Of a DNA stretch of 64,000 nucleotides, positions 18,910 through 28,210 are shown one piece after another. The notes under the pieces are model-generated. The model ran no database searches, was not told where the DNA came from, and was given only the letters and a program-made list of their open reading frames with translations. How positions within the stretch are numbered: position 1 is the stretch's first letter; each line of letters begins with the position of its first letter. The stretch is from contig CAWFBW010000017.1 of assembly GCA_963814165.1 (NCBI GenBank), positions 124,001-188,000 on the forward strand, written 5' to 3'. Made by a program: the position numbers and the translations under genes. The stretch comes from DASRAA01 sp963814165. GTDB taxonomy: Bacteria; Acidobacteriota; Terriglobia; Terriglobales; Acidobacteriaceae.

Positions 18910-20047
18910 ATGAAGCATATCTCGTACCGATTGCTGGCCGCACTCATCGTCTGCTGTTCAGCATCGTTGTTGGCGCAATCGTCGCAGCGCTGGTCGGAAG
19001 ATAAGGCGAACACCTGGTATCAGCAGCAGCCGTGGCTGGCGGGCGCGAACTACATTCCTGCCAGCGCCATCAACGAATTGGAGATGTGGCAGGCGGATAC
19101 CTTCGATCCGCAGCAGATCGACAAGGAACTCGGCTGGGCGGAGTCGCTGGGCATGAACACCATGCGCGTCTTCCTGCACGATCTTTTGTGGGAACAGGAC
19201 GCAGAGGGTTTCCAACAGCGCCTCGACCAGTTCCTTGCGATTGCAGCCAAGCATCACATCCGGCCGATGCTCGTGCTGTTTGATTCGTGCTGGGACCCGT
19301 TGCCGAAGCTGGGTAAACAGCGGGCACCGATGCAAGGAGTTCATAACTCCGGCTGGGTGCAGAGTCCGGGAGCGAAGGCGCTGGAGAATGCGTCCCAGTA
19401 TCCGCGACTGAAGTCCTACGTTGTGGGAGTCGTCGGCGCCTTCGCCAACGACCAGCGGATTCTTGCCTGGGACGTATGGAACGAGCCGGGCGGCTTCCAA
19501 TACGGCTATTACGAGCAGCAGGAGCCGAAGAACAAAATCGAGCTGGTGAAGGCGCTGCTGCCGCAGGCGTTTGCCTGGGCGCGCTCGGCGAATCCTACGC
19601 AGCCACTGACCAGCGGACTCTGGGAGGGCGATTGGCCGAAGTCGGGGCCCACGCCGATGGAGCAGATCCAGCTCCAGGAATCCGACATCATCACCTTCCA
19701 CAACTACAGTTGGCCGGAGAACTTTGAAAGCCGAGTGGTGTGGCTGGAGAAGCAGCACCGCCCGATCATCTGCACGGAGTACATGGCGCGCTCGGCCGGA
19801 AGCACCTTCGACGGCGTGTTGCCAATTGCCAAGAAGCACCACGTCGGGGCGATCAACTGGGGGCTGGTGAACGGCAAGACGCAGACGAACTTTCCCTGGG
19901 AGTCGTGGGAGCCATCCTTATGTTCTCGATCAGCCGCCGGTGTGGTTTCACGACGTGTTCAAGGCGGATGGAACGCCCTATCGCGAGGCGGAGGCAGAGC
20001 TGATCCGTCAGTTGACGGGGAAGTCGGTGACGGCTTCGGCCCAGTGA
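18910..20047 (+). CDS. Secreted glycoside hydrolase, GH5-like (one frame break near the end)
   Basis: This is a secreted (beta/alpha)8-barrel glycosidase of about 378 residues. After a signal peptide (MKHISYRLLAALIVCCSASL, cleavage near LLAQS) it shows the clan GH-A pattern. The acid/base is Glu192 in WDVWNEPGG, HNYSWPE lies at strand 6, and the nucleophile is Glu290 in ICTEYMAR. The substrate is likely a beta-glycan; family 5 is the best guess. The frame breaks near 19911. Dropping one C from CC in GAGCCATCC restores WEHPYVLDQPPVWFHDVFKA and a normal end, TGKSVTASAQ, stop at 20047. Unrepaired, the frame runs on to 20136 with meaningless sequence. Confidence 0.82.
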
Positions 20048-20478
20048 GGTGCGGGCAGCCGATATCACAAGGACTCCAAGTTGTCGTGGTTGCGCCGCAT
20101 TTACCCCCCCACGGCTGTTTAGAATCAGTGATTTAGACAATAAATTCGTGTAAAGCGATTGATTCCAAACAAGTTTCGCGTACTTAATAGAAAACATTGG
20201 AGTTAGCGTAGGGCGTTGGGGGCTGATGCATTGGCGAAGACGCGCCGATTTGCGAAGCGACGTCGGCGAGATCCAGTTGTCAAAGAGCGATCCATTTTCC
20301 GCCACGGCGGACGTCAAGGACAAGAGACACCAACCCCTTTGCCTCACAAAGAATGTTTTACCGAACTGGATTCCGACGGGATAGGACGCCGGACACAGAG
20401 GCGAGTGATAAGGCAGAGTCGCTCGTATCCCAACCTATCGTCCGCTCCGCGGCCGAAGTCCGATCGCCATCCAAACCA
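20048..20478. other. Intergenic region, no gene seen
   Basis: This is 431 bases between the convergent GH5 and TPR genes. It is AT-richer at 20120-20200 with a CCCCCCC run near 20105. No hairpin with a T-run and no recognisable coding sequence were found. Confidence 0.35.
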
Positions 20479-22334
20479 TCAATGCAGCTTGGCTGCCCTC
20501 GCCTGCTCGATCACTTTGAGATTGGCCGCTACGCCCTTTGTCCAAGGATTGTCTGGTCCATAGCGAGCTGTAAATATCTTGAGCGCCCGCTCGCAGTAGC
20601 TCAGCGCCCCGTCAAGGTCCCCTTTGTCCTTCAGAATCGTGCCGATATTGTTGGCGTCTATCGCCACGTTGGGATGATCGGGGCCATACACTTTCTCGGC
20701 GATCTTCAGCGCCCGCTGGCTGTAGCTCAGCGCCCCGTCAAGGTCCCCTTTGTCCCGCAGAATCTGGCCGATGTTGTTGGCGAAAATAGCCACGTTGGGA
20801 TTGTCCGGGCCATACACCTTCTCGTCGATCTTCAGCGCCCGCTGGCAGTAGCTCAGCGCCCCGTCCAGGTCACCTTTGTCCTTCAGAATCCCGCCGATGT
20901 TGTTGGCGAACATGGCCACGTTGGGATTGTCCGGGCCATACACCTTCTCGTCGATCTTCAGCGCCCGCTGGCAGTAGCTCAGCGCCCCGTCCAGGTCGTC
21001 CCCTTTGTCCTGCAGAATCAGACCGATGTTGTTGGCGTCTCTGGCCACGTTGGGATGGTCGGGGCCATACACCTTCTCGTCGATCTTCAGCGCCCGCTGG
21101 CAGTAACTCAGCGCCCCATCCAGATCCCCTTTGTCCTTCAGAATCATGCCGATGTTGTTGACTTCCCTGGCCACTTCAGGATGGTCCGGGCCATACACCT
21201 TCTCGTCGATCTTCAGCGCCCGCTGGCAGTAGCTCAGCGCCCCGTCCAGATCCCCTTTATCTTTCAGAATCATGCCGATGTTGTTGACTTCTCTGGCCAC
21301 GTCAGGATGGTCGGAGCCATACACCTTCTCGTCGATCTTCAGCGCCCGCTGGCTGTAGCTCAGCGCCCCGTCCAGGTCCCCTCTCGCAAGTAGGACCAAG
21401 CTCAACCCGTTAGCCAGGGCTGCCTTATGCTCGTCGTCGTTCTTCGGGGTAACTGCCGCGAGTCCTTGCTCCAAGGTGGTCTCCGCCTGCGCCAAGTCCG
21501 GCAGCTCCCGGTACGCACTACCGAGCGCCAGATAGAAATCGGGAGCTGAACGACGGCAAGCGCCGCCTGCAGATAGGGGATCGCCTCGCGGAAACGATAC
21601 TGGTCTAGCAGTGCGTAGCCCTTGTTGTACGCTTCCTCTGCGGCATCGGCTTTCGACAATAGCTCCTTCCGCACCTCGCTGATTTCCTTGCCCACCTCGG
21701 CGGGTGTCGCCACAGGCATCTGCGCGTTTCGCTGCTCGAGCGCGTTCAGCCTGGCCAGAATCTGATCTTCCTTCTGCAGGATTTGTCCCTGCCCGCTCGC
21801 TACCTGTTCCGAGAGCGCCTCAATCCTTTGCAAAATGATTTCTTTCCCGCTGGCTTGCGCGAACTGCCGCAGATTCGCGTAGAAGCTGTCAACGAACTGC
21901 TGCAGCTGTTTGGCATCGGCCTTCTGTCCGGCGGCAATCTGCTTCCGTATCTCTTCCAGGGCAGCGCCGTCTTCCTTCAGCCGAGGATAGATGCGGTTCA
22001 ACCCGTCGGCATACTGCTGTCGGGTCACGGTGCATGTGTTGTATCCGGTCGCCAGCCCCTTAACGAATTCATTCCATTGCTGTGTTGCTACCGATGCCTC
22101 CTGGAGCTGCTTGGGCGCAACTTCGAGGCGTCCGCTCAGGACACTCAGGCTGCTCAACGTTCCGGCGAAGGAGGAGGCATCGTACTTGATGGAAATTTCC
22201 TTGACATCAATCTGGATGTGATCGCCGTCGGGGAAGTGAACGGTCTTCTGCGCCTCGGCGATGCCCGAGATGGCCGCCAGAAAAACACACAGTCCGAGGC
22301 ACTTATTCGTCACACTCGCAGGCAGACGAAACAT
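20479..22334 (-). CDS. Exported protein with tandem kinesin-light-chain-type TPRs (one frame break)
   Basis: Joined, this is about 618 residues. A signal peptide (MFRLPASVTNKCLGLCVFLA, cleavage near AEAQK) leads into a novel-looking module (FPDGDHIQIDVKEISIKYDA; GYNTCTVTRQQYADGL). A coiled-coil-rich middle follows (LQRIEALSEQVASGQGQIL). The C-terminal half has about seven 42-residue TPR units with the recurring core GDLDGALSYCQRALKIDEKV, YGPDHPNVA and NNIG. At DNA level the units are near-identical 126-bp repeats (20579-21390). The frame breaks near 21535; one extra C in CTCCCGAT restores QLPDFYLALGSAYRELPDLA. It is probably a periplasmic scaffold. The upstream gene encodes a paralogue of the N-terminal module. 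Confidence 0.8.
20579..21390 (-). repeat. 126-bp tandem coding repeats (TPR units)
   Basis: Roughly six and a half near-identical 126-bp units occur head to tail within the TPR gene. Each encodes one 42-residue TPR; they differ mainly at a few third positions and at CYS/SYS choices. One unit carries an extra codon (GDDLDGA) from a 3-base duplication near 20997. Such arrays expand and contract by recombination and are prone to mis-assembly. Confidence 0.85.
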
Positions 22335-22343
22335 ATCCAGGTC

Positions 22344-22835
22344 CTATTGCGACCCAAGCTGCCGTGCCAGATCGCCGTACTGACCGACTAGCCCAGCCAG
22401 CTTGGTGCTCTCTTCCGGGGAAAGAGAAGGTTTGGACAACAGCGAATCAATTTCCTGCGCCAGGTTTTCCAGCGCGTGGAACCGCGTCCCAAATTGAGCA
22501 TACTGAGCCTGGGTAATGGCACAGGAGTTGTATCCGGCCACTACATACTTCCGGAACTCGTTGGCCTCCTGCAGTGCCTGCGAGGCCTGCGCCAGCACTT
22601 TGGGATCGAGTTCAGTCGAAACCTTGGCCTTGTCGGCGACACTAGCCTCCAGTTTTGCTGAGTACGCCCAGTATTGCGTCGTAAACTCGCGCATATCAAT
22701 CGTAGGATGGGATCCATCGGCGCAGTTCACCGTCTTCGCTGGACGCAGGTAGATGTCTCTGAACAGGAAAAGTATGACAATGAGCAATACAACCATGATC
22801 GCAATGATCGCCACGGTTCTAGTGTTCTTGGTCAC
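22344..22835 (-). CDS. Membrane-anchored paralogue of the TPR protein's N-terminal module
   Basis: This is a 163-residue protein with one N-terminal membrane segment (residues 7-27) and an extracytoplasmic domain. The domain matches the first 150 residues of the next gene in layout and motifs: CADGSHPTIDMREFTTQYWA corresponds to FPDGDHIQIDVKEISIKYDA, and GYNSCAITQAQYAQFGTRF corresponds to GYNTCTVTRQQYADGLNRI. The domain is mostly helical and ends in a Ser/Leu-rich tail. It lies 9 bases upstream of the TPR gene on the same strand, clearly one unit. I recognise no described family for the shared module. A shared partner or hetero-oligomer is inference. Confidence 0.72.
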   Translation of the reverse strand: MTKNTRTVAIIAIMVVLLIVILFLFRDIYLRPAKTVNCADGSHPTIDMREFTTQYWAYSAKLEASVADKAKVSTELDPKVLAQASQALQEANEFRKYVVAGYNSCAITQAQYAQFGTRFHALENLAQEIDSLLSKPSLSPEESTKLAGLVGQYGDLARQLGSQ

Positions 22836-23102
22836 GTCCTGTTCCCCACGATTACCCGGTTCAACAGCGAGTATCCCATTGTTTTGTTGAGTGTTCTATA
22901 GCAAAGTGCAGCGAGCGGGCGCTTTGCCCCGCTCGTGGCCATTTCAAACTTGGATCGAGCGGGGATTTGCCACAAAGCATGGGAAGCGATGGGAGAGTCC
23001 GACGAGTCCGTAGGAAAGCAGATTCCTCACGCTCAAAAAGCGTGCGTTCGTAATGACAAGTCTTGAAGGTGGCGGCGTTGCCGGTAACGAACGCAGAATC
23101 CG

Positions 23103-23984
23103 CTACGCTGCCGCCATGCGCTGGATGAGGTTGTCCTGCTCGCTTTTGCTTTCGGCGCCGATGGTGAAGGCGTCGAGCAGGTTCAGCGACAGGGCGTACT
23201 TGATGGCCTCGTTCTGCTTATTGCGCAGATCGCCCTGGCCGAGGATCTTCATTCCGACAATCGCCTTGCCGGACGACTTCATTTGCTTGATGACGCTGAC
23301 CACGGTCGCGGGATCGGCGTCCATGTGCGAGCCGATGGGATTGATGCGGACCAAGTCGACTTCCACCCACGGCGATTTGGCGGCGGCACGCAAGGCTTCG
23401 ATCGAATGGCACGAAACGCCATGCGACCGGATGATGCCTTTCTGCTTGGCCTCGGAGAGCACGTCCATTGCGCCCTTGTAGCGCTCGGTCCAGTCGCCTT
23501 CGGTGACGCAGTGCATGAGGACGATGTCGAGGTAGTCGGTGCCCAGTTCTTTGCGGTAGCGATCGAGGTCGGCGCGCATCTCCTGCGGCGTGCGCGAGGG
23601 GCTCTTAGTCATCACCGTCACTTTGTCGCGCGGCAACTGCTTGAGCGCGGCGGCAACGTGGGGATGGCTGCCGTAGGAATCAGCGGCGTCGAAGAATCGC
23701 AGTCCGTGGTCATAGCCGTTGAGAAGAAGCGCCGAAAGTCCGCCGACACCGAGTGCGGTCTGGTTGGAGTGCTTGGCGTAGCCGACGGTGCCGGTTCCCA
23801 TGGCAAGCCGGCTGGTCTGGATGCCGGTCTTGCCCAAGGTCACGGTGTCGCTGGCAGCATACTTGCGCGGCAATTGGGTATCGGCGAGCGCGTTGAGGAT
23901 GGACGTTCGCGTCAGCCAGTGCTGCGCCAGCCAAGCCGCTCCCAGCCCGCCGGCCGCAGTAACGATGAACTCTCTGCGCTTCAT
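23103..23984 (-). CDS. Aldo/keto reductase with Tat signal
   Basis: This is a 293-residue oxidoreductase of the aldo/keto reductase superfamily, normally NADPH-dependent. The N-terminus MKRREFIVTAAGGLGAAWLA is a twin-arginine signal, so the folded enzyme is exported. The AKR tetrad is visible: Asp and Tyr in FFDAADSYGSH, Lys in VTVMTKSPSR and His in DIVLMHCVTE. The C-terminal cofactor-loop region (GAESKSEQDNLIQRM) is present. The start at 23984 is preferred because the Tat motif should be N-terminal; a longer frame from 24008 adds eight residues. Exported AKRs of this type are common in Acidobacteria and Planctomycetes, but their substrates are unknown. Confidence 0.87.
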   Translation of the reverse strand: MKRREFIVTAAGGLGAAWLAQHWLTRTSILNALADTQLPRKYAASDTVTLGKTGIQTSRLAMGTGTVGYAKHSNQTALGVGGLSALLLNGYDHGLRFFDAADSYGSHPHVAAALKQLPRDKVTVMTKSPSRTPQEMRADLDRYRKELGTDYLDIVLMHCVTEGDWTERYKGAMDVLSEAKQKGIIRSHGVSCHSIEALRAAAKSPWVEVDLVRINPIGSHMDADPATVVSVIKQMKSSGKAIVGMKILGQGDLRNKQNEAIKYALSLNLLDAFTIGAESKSEQDNLIQRMAAA

Positions 23985-24154
23985 GGATGCCTCCCTGACG
24001 GTGCTCACAATTGATTGTAAGTTAGACGCTCAGAGCAGGAGTTTGGCTGCGAGAAGACGCACAATCTTGGCTCATAGGAGGTCCACTGTTGGCTGCTAGA
24101 ATGGCGAACACCTCGCCGAGGGGTTCGACCACTCGGCCGTGGGGAGCGCATGGG

Positions 24155-24940
24155 ATGACAGAATGGGCTGCAGCGGATTACGAACGGATATCGGCACTGC
24201 AAATGGCGATGGCGGAGTCGGTGCTTGCCCGGCTCGATCTCGATGGGGCACAACGCATTCTTGACGTGGGCTGCGGGAACGGGAAAATCACGGCGGAAAT
24301 AGCAGCCCGAGTCCCACAGGCGACGGTTTTGGGAGTCGATCCGTCGCACGAGATGGTGGAATTCGCGTCTGCTCACTACGGTGCACCGATTCACTCGAAC
24401 CTGCGTTTTGAGGTGGCGGATGCACGGCAACTTTCGTATCGGGATGATTTCGACCTAGTGGTTTCGTTCAATGCGCTGCACTGGGTGCGTCAGCAGGATG
24501 AAGCCCTGCAATCGATTTGTACGGCGATGAAGCCGGGGGCACGCGCCCAGCTTCGACTAGTGTGTAAGGGATCTCGCCATAGCCTGGAACATGTGCTCGA
24601 GCAGACGTGTTCCCTGCCGCGGTGGGAGAAGTATTTCCGGGACTTTCAGCAACCCTATCTGCACCTGACTCCGGACCGGTACTGCGAACTCGCAAGAGTC
24701 AAAGGACTAGAGGTCGTGGACGTCCAAAGCGAGGACGAGTCATGGGACTTCAAAACACGGTCCGCCTTCGAGGCTTTCGGAGAGGTCACGTTTGTGGAGT
24801 GGACGCGGAAGCTGCCTAAGGAAGAAGAAATGAACTTCGTCGGTGATGTGCTGGACAATTACCGATTGGTTGCAGCCGAACAGCCCGGCGAAGAGAACGT
24901 CTTCAAGTTCTATCAGATGAATGTCGCACTGCGGCGGTGA
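24155..24940 (+). CDS. Class I SAM-dependent methyltransferase
   Basis: This is a 261-residue cytosolic methyltransferase with a Rossmann fold. Motif I is ILDVGCGNGKITAEIAARVP, the acidic loop VLGVDPSHEMVEFA binds the ribose, and FDLVVSFNALHWV is motif IV. The overall arrangement resembles trans-aconitate 2-methyltransferase and other small-molecule enzymes of the Methyltransf_11/25 type. The ATG at 24155 (MTEWAAADYERI) has GGGGAGCG upstream; a frame from 24089 adds 22 low-complexity residues. The substrate cannot be told. It is followed by a lipid-kinase-like gene on the same strand 88 bases on. Confidence 0.85.
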   Translation: MTEWAAADYERISALQMAMAESVLARLDLDGAQRILDVGCGNGKITAEIAARVPQATVLGVDPSHEMVEFASAHYGAPIHSNLRFEVADARQLSYRDDFDLVVSFNALHWVRQQDEALQSICTAMKPGARAQLRLVCKGSRHSLEHVLEQTCSLPRWEKYFRDFQQPYLHLTPDRYCELARVKGLEVVDVQSEDESWDFKTRSAFEAFGEVTFVEWTRKLPKEEEMNFVGDVLDNYRLVAAEQPGEENVFKFYQMNVALRR

Positions 24941-25027
24941 GGGTAGAGGTTGGAGGCGGTGACGCTTCCCGAACAGCAAGGCGGCGCGAAATTTTGATTA
25001 TCGGTTCGAGTATGCGAACCTTTCACC

Positions 25028-26068
25028 GTGCGCGCCGTTGCCATGCTGGCCCCGTTTGCAAAAGAGCAACTCCTCCGGCGGTTTGAGCTGGAAGGCGTCA
25101 ACATCTTTGCAGGCAACGAACTCGACCCTACCGACGAACCCGATGCCGCCCTGATTTTTGGCGGGGATGGTACGCTGCACCGGCATCTCGGCACGCTTGC
25201 GCTAAAGAAGATTCCTACACTCGCAGTGCCGATCGGCAGTGCGAATGATTTCGCCGCGACGATGGGCATCCACTCCGTCGCCGATGCGCTGCTGACGTGG
25301 AAGCAATTCTGCAACACGCGCATGAACACCGCTTTGGTTGACCTGGGCACGATTCAGCCGCTGCATCCTTACGAAGCGGCCGAGATGCTGCCGCCGACGG
25401 AAGACGATCCTCCTGAGCCGTGGCAAGGTGAATCGCTGGAAACGATGCACTTCGTACCTGCCGGTCCTCGGCGCGATCTTCCGAAACTGGGTCCGCGCAT
25501 TGAAAAGTCGCAGGCGCGACGATGGGTCGAAGCTGCGGAAGAAGCATCGCGAACGCAGTACTTCGCCTGCATCGCGGGGACTGGCTTGGACGCGGTCACT
25601 ACTCGCTTGACCGAGGATCAGCCGCGCTGGCTGCGTTCGCACGGCGGATACGTTTGGGGACTGGTGCGCTGCCTGCCGGGATTTCATCCACCGCTGGTGA
25701 CGGTTTCGCTGGAAATCGACGGTCACTGGCAGACGCCGGTGCGCGAGCCGGGAATGCTGGTTGCCGCCGGAAATGGCCCACGCTACGGCAGTGGGATGCG
25801 GGTAGCGCACTTGGCCGACATGGACGATGGGCTGCTCGATGCCTGCTTTGTGCGCCAGCTCAGCAAGTGGCGACTGCTGCGCTTGTTTCCGGTCATTTTT
25901 AGTGGGAGGCACATCGGCTTGAAGGAAGTGGAGTATTGGAAGGCCACTCGGGTACGTATTCAGACCGATCCGATTATGGACCTGTACGCGGACGGCGAGT
26001 ACGTCTGCCCTACGCCGGCAGAACTCGGTGTAAGACGCGAAGCGTTGCACGTGATTGTGCCTGTGTGA
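25028..26068 (+). CDS. Diacylglycerol/sphingosine kinase-like protein
   Basis: This is a 346-residue protein with the DAGK catalytic domain. The nucleotide-binding loop FGGDGTLHRHLG and the following PIGSANDFAATMG are diagnostic. The second domain carries the beta-sandwich substrate part (FACIAGTGLDAVTTRL; YADGEYVCPTP). Members phosphorylate lipid alcohols such as diacylglycerol at the membrane; the exact lipid here is unknown. The segment around residues 105-170 is charged and longer than usual, without a recognisable motif. The start used, at 25028, opens MRAVAMLAPF. Confidence 0.85.
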   Translation: MRAVAMLAPFAKEQLLRRFELEGVNIFAGNELDPTDEPDAALIFGGDGTLHRHLGTLALKKIPTLAVPIGSANDFAATMGIHSVADALLTWKQFCNTRMNTALVDLGTIQPLHPYEAAEMLPPTEDDPPEPWQGESLETMHFVPAGPRRDLPKLGPRIEKSQARRWVEAAEEASRTQYFACIAGTGLDAVTTRLTEDQPRWLRSHGGYVWGLVRCLPGFHPPLVTVSLEIDGHWQTPVREPGMLVAAGNGPRYGSGMRVAHLADMDDGLLDACFVRQLSKWRLLRLFPVIFSGRHIGLKEVEYWKATRVRIQTDPIMDLYADGEYVCPTPAELGVRREALHVIVPV

Positions 26069-26181
26069 TTCCCGATTTTCGGTGGGATTTTTGTTCTGGA
26101 AACTGGCGAAGCTCAGAACGCTACGACCTTTGTACGAAAGCACATCCTGCGAAGGTGCCGGATGAAGTTGCGGGAAATAAC

Positions 26182-26197
26182 GTCACAAATTCGTGAC
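26182..26197. promoter_or_regulatory. Inverted repeat upstream of the TonB gene
   Basis: GTCAC and GTGAC are separated by six bases (AAATTC), 140 bases ahead of the TonB start in an AT-richer stretch. It is a possible regulator site; no regulator can be named. Confidence 0.35.
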
Positions 26198-26340
26198 ATA
26201 TTCCGACCTCGAAGCGTCTAATAATATGACGATGTAGCGGATGTCATTTTGGTCCTGACGCAAACCGGGAGGGCTTGGTTTGCGTACTACTTTTTGTTGC
26301 GCTTGAGGTTTTTGCCAAGGGCTATACTTATAGGCAGGAA

Positions 26341-27237
26341 ATGTCCACCCCGGTTTTGACCAAAACGGAGCCCGAAAAGCCTCCCGTTGTTGAGGAACGC
26401 CACGACATCCTTCCCACTTTGTTCGGCGAAGGTGCGGGTCTATACCCACAACGTAAGGAGACGTTTGTTTACTCCTTTATAGGGCACACGATCGCCGTGG
26501 GCCTGATTGTCTGGTCGGGCTTCTGGGTGAGCTCGCACCAGGAAGAGATCAAGCAGCAGGTTGTGGGCCTGGTGACGGACATCAGTGAGTACGTTCCGCT
26601 TCCGGTGTCGAAGACCAAGGCTGGCGGCGGCGGTGGCGGCGGAGATCGCGACAAGTTGCAGGCCCCCAAGGGTGCGCTGCCCAAGCTCTCCAAAGACCAG
26701 ATTGTTCCTCCGGCCATCGTGGTCCGCAATGAGAACCCGAAGCTCGTAGTCGATCCTTCCGTAGTCGTGCCTCCGAACATCAAGCTGCCGACTGCGGGTG
26801 ATTTGGGCGATCCGATGTCCAAGGTTCTTGGACCACCGTCGAACGGCATCGGCGCCGGCGGCGGTATCGGTAGCGGCTACGGTGGCGGCGTTGGTTCCGG
26901 CACGGGCCCAGGCGTTGGTCCGGGGCATGGCGGTGGGTACGGCGGCGGAGCTTATCGCGTGGGCGGCGGAGTAAGCGCGCCCAAAGCGCTCTATGCGCCT
27001 GATCCGGAATACTCAGAAGAAGCGCGCAAGGCCAAGTACCAGGGAACCGTTGTATTGTGGCTGGTGGTGGACGCCGCCGGGCGTCCGCAGCAGATTCGCG
27101 TGCAACGGTCGCTGGGTATGGGCCTCGACGAGAAAGCCATCGAAGCCGTGAAGCAATGGAAGTTCGATCCCGCTCGCAAAGACGGCCAGGCTGTGCCCGT
27201 GATGATTAACGTGGAAGTCAATTTTCGCCTCTATTAG
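26341..27237 (+). CDS. TonB-family energy transducer
   Basis: This is a 298-residue inner-membrane protein that would carry proton-motive energy from an ExbBD-type motor to outer-membrane transporters. A cytosolic stretch of about 50 residues precedes the single membrane helix (residues 47-62, FIGHTIAVGLIVWSGFW). A Pro/Gly-rich periplasmic linker follows, with long Gly runs (KAGGGGGGGD; GYGGGVGSGTGPGVGPGHGG). The TonB C-terminal domain comes last: PEYSEEARKAKYQGTVVLWL, VQRSLGMGLDEKAIEAVKQW and the final VEVNFRLY. The ATG at 26341 opens MSTPVLTKTEP. No exbB or exbD lies nearby. Confidence 0.9.
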   Translation: MSTPVLTKTEPEKPPVVEERHDILPTLFGEGAGLYPQRKETFVYSFIGHTIAVGLIVWSGFWVSSHQEEIKQQVVGLVTDISEYVPLPVSKTKAGGGGGGGDRDKLQAPKGALPKLSKDQIVPPAIVVRNENPKLVVDPSVVVPPNIKLPTAGDLGDPMSKVLGPPSNGIGAGGGIGSGYGGGVGSGTGPGVGPGHGGGYGGGAYRVGGGVSAPKALYAPDPEYSEEARKAKYQGTVVLWLVVDAAGRPQQIRVQRSLGMGLDEKAIEAVKQWKFDPARKDGQAVPVMINVEVNFRLY

Positions 27238-27363
27238 CAGTCAGTCTGCGATACACCCCACTTTTTGCCGTCGAAATACGGCTCCACTCGTTATACAATC
27301 GCTGCGCTTTGGGAGGTTTCCCCTCGGGCATCCCATTTCAATCCACGTCTAAAGAGGATCCGA

Positions 27364-27714
27364 ATGGTTCGCAAGATTTCGCTGACACTCGCTCTCGTAA
27401 TGCTGGCCGCGTTGGCCGTTCCCACAATGGCCCAGGACACTACCAAACAGCCAAGCGCAGCGCAGGCTGCACAGCAGCAGAAGATGACGGACTGTAACAA
27501 GGAAGCGACCGCCAAGAACCTGAAGGGCGATGAGCGCAAGACGTTTATGTCGTCATGCCTAAGTGCGAAGCCAGCGGCGGCCTCCACGACCACCAAGACG
27601 GCGCAGCAGCAGAAGATGACGGACTGCAATAAGGAAGCGACCGCGAAAAACCTGAAAGGCGACGAGCGCAAGAGCTTTATGTCCACCTGCCTGAGCGGGT
27701 CGACGAAGAAGTAA
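27364..27714 (+). CDS. PsiF-repeat exported protein
   Basis: This is an exported 116-residue protein with a signal peptide (MVRKISLTLALVMLAALAVP, cleavage near MAQDT) and two copies of the PsiF repeat. Each repeat reads KMTDCNKEATAKNLKGDERK followed by FMSxCLS. The two cysteines per repeat could form a disulfide. E. coli PsiF is phosphate-starvation inducible, but the role of the repeat is unknown and no Pho box was identified here. The start at 27364 follows AAAGAGGATCCG. It is monocistronic and ends in a strong hairpin shared with the convergent gene. Confidence 0.88.
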   Translation: MVRKISLTLALVMLAALAVPTMAQDTTKQPSAAQAAQQQKMTDCNKEATAKNLKGDERKTFMSSCLSAKPAAASTTTKTAQQQKMTDCNKEATAKNLKGDERKSFMSTCLSGSTKK

Positions 27715-27742
27715 ACAACCCCGACGGGACGGCAGATTTGGG

Positions 27743-27785
27743 ACCCGGGTGCGACGCTGTCACACTGGCGTCGCCCGGGTATTCT
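27743..27785. terminator. Shared hairpin between convergent genes
   Basis: ACCCGGG-T-GCGACGC pairs with GCGTCGC-CCGGGT across a 10-base loop, between the psiF-like gene (plus) and the YtxH-like gene (minus). It is followed by ATTCTT on the plus strand. Confidence 0.7.
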
Positions 27786-27797
27786 TGCCCAACGGGA

Positions 27798-28121
27798 TTA
27801 GCTGCGGAACTTTTTGGCCAGGGGCTCGACGCGAGTCTTGGCGGACGCCGCCCATTCCTGGGCTTTGCCGGCCAGGTCGGAACCCTTTTCGGCCCAGTCG
27901 CCTGCCTGGTCGGTCCAGTCTTCAACCCGCTCGCGGAGGTCGCCGGCTTTACGCTTCAATTCGCGGCGCATCTGTTTGCCGGTCTTGGGTGTCATCAGCG
28001 CGGCGGCAATGGCTCCTGCAGCAAAGCCGATCAGCAATAAGGCAAATCCCAAGGCGGCCGTGTTACGGCCGGAAGGCTCGTAGTCACCCTCGGCGACATA
28101 ATCGTTGATATCTTCGGTCAT
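27798..28121 (-). CDS. YtxH-like membrane-anchored protein
   Basis: This is a 107-residue protein with a polar acidic N-terminus, one Gly/Ala-rich membrane helix (ALGFALLLIGFAAGAIAAAL, residues 23-42) and a basic KTGKQMRRELKRKAGDL stretch. An amphipathic helix follows. This is the layout of the YtxH/general-stress group (TPKTGKQMR matches its signature). The function of the group is not established; members are often stress-induced. It is a minus-strand single gene, 88 bases upstream (in its direction) of the shared hairpin. Confidence 0.75.
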   Translation of the reverse strand: MTEDINDYVAEGDYEPSGRNTAALGFALLLIGFAAGAIAAALMTPKTGKQMRRELKRKAGDLRERVEDWTDQAGDWAEKGSDLAGKAQEWAASAKTRVEPLAKKFRS

Positions 28122-28210
28122 AGCAGACTCCTCTGCCCACTATGGTAACCCGAATCGTGGGGCAGTGGCGGCGACAGGGTCAGGGCGCCGCCATGGACTC
28201 CTCCGGGGGG

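Noticed and set aside
20579..21390. Repeat array considered as CRISPR
   Set aside because: Units are 126 bp, coding, contiguous and without spacers. No other CRISPR-like array or cas gene is in the window.
20353..21393. Plus-strand frame with repeated RPLAVAQRPVKVPFVLQN units
   Set aside because: These are the antisense reading of the 126-bp TPR repeats. The minus-strand TPR pattern is unmistakable.
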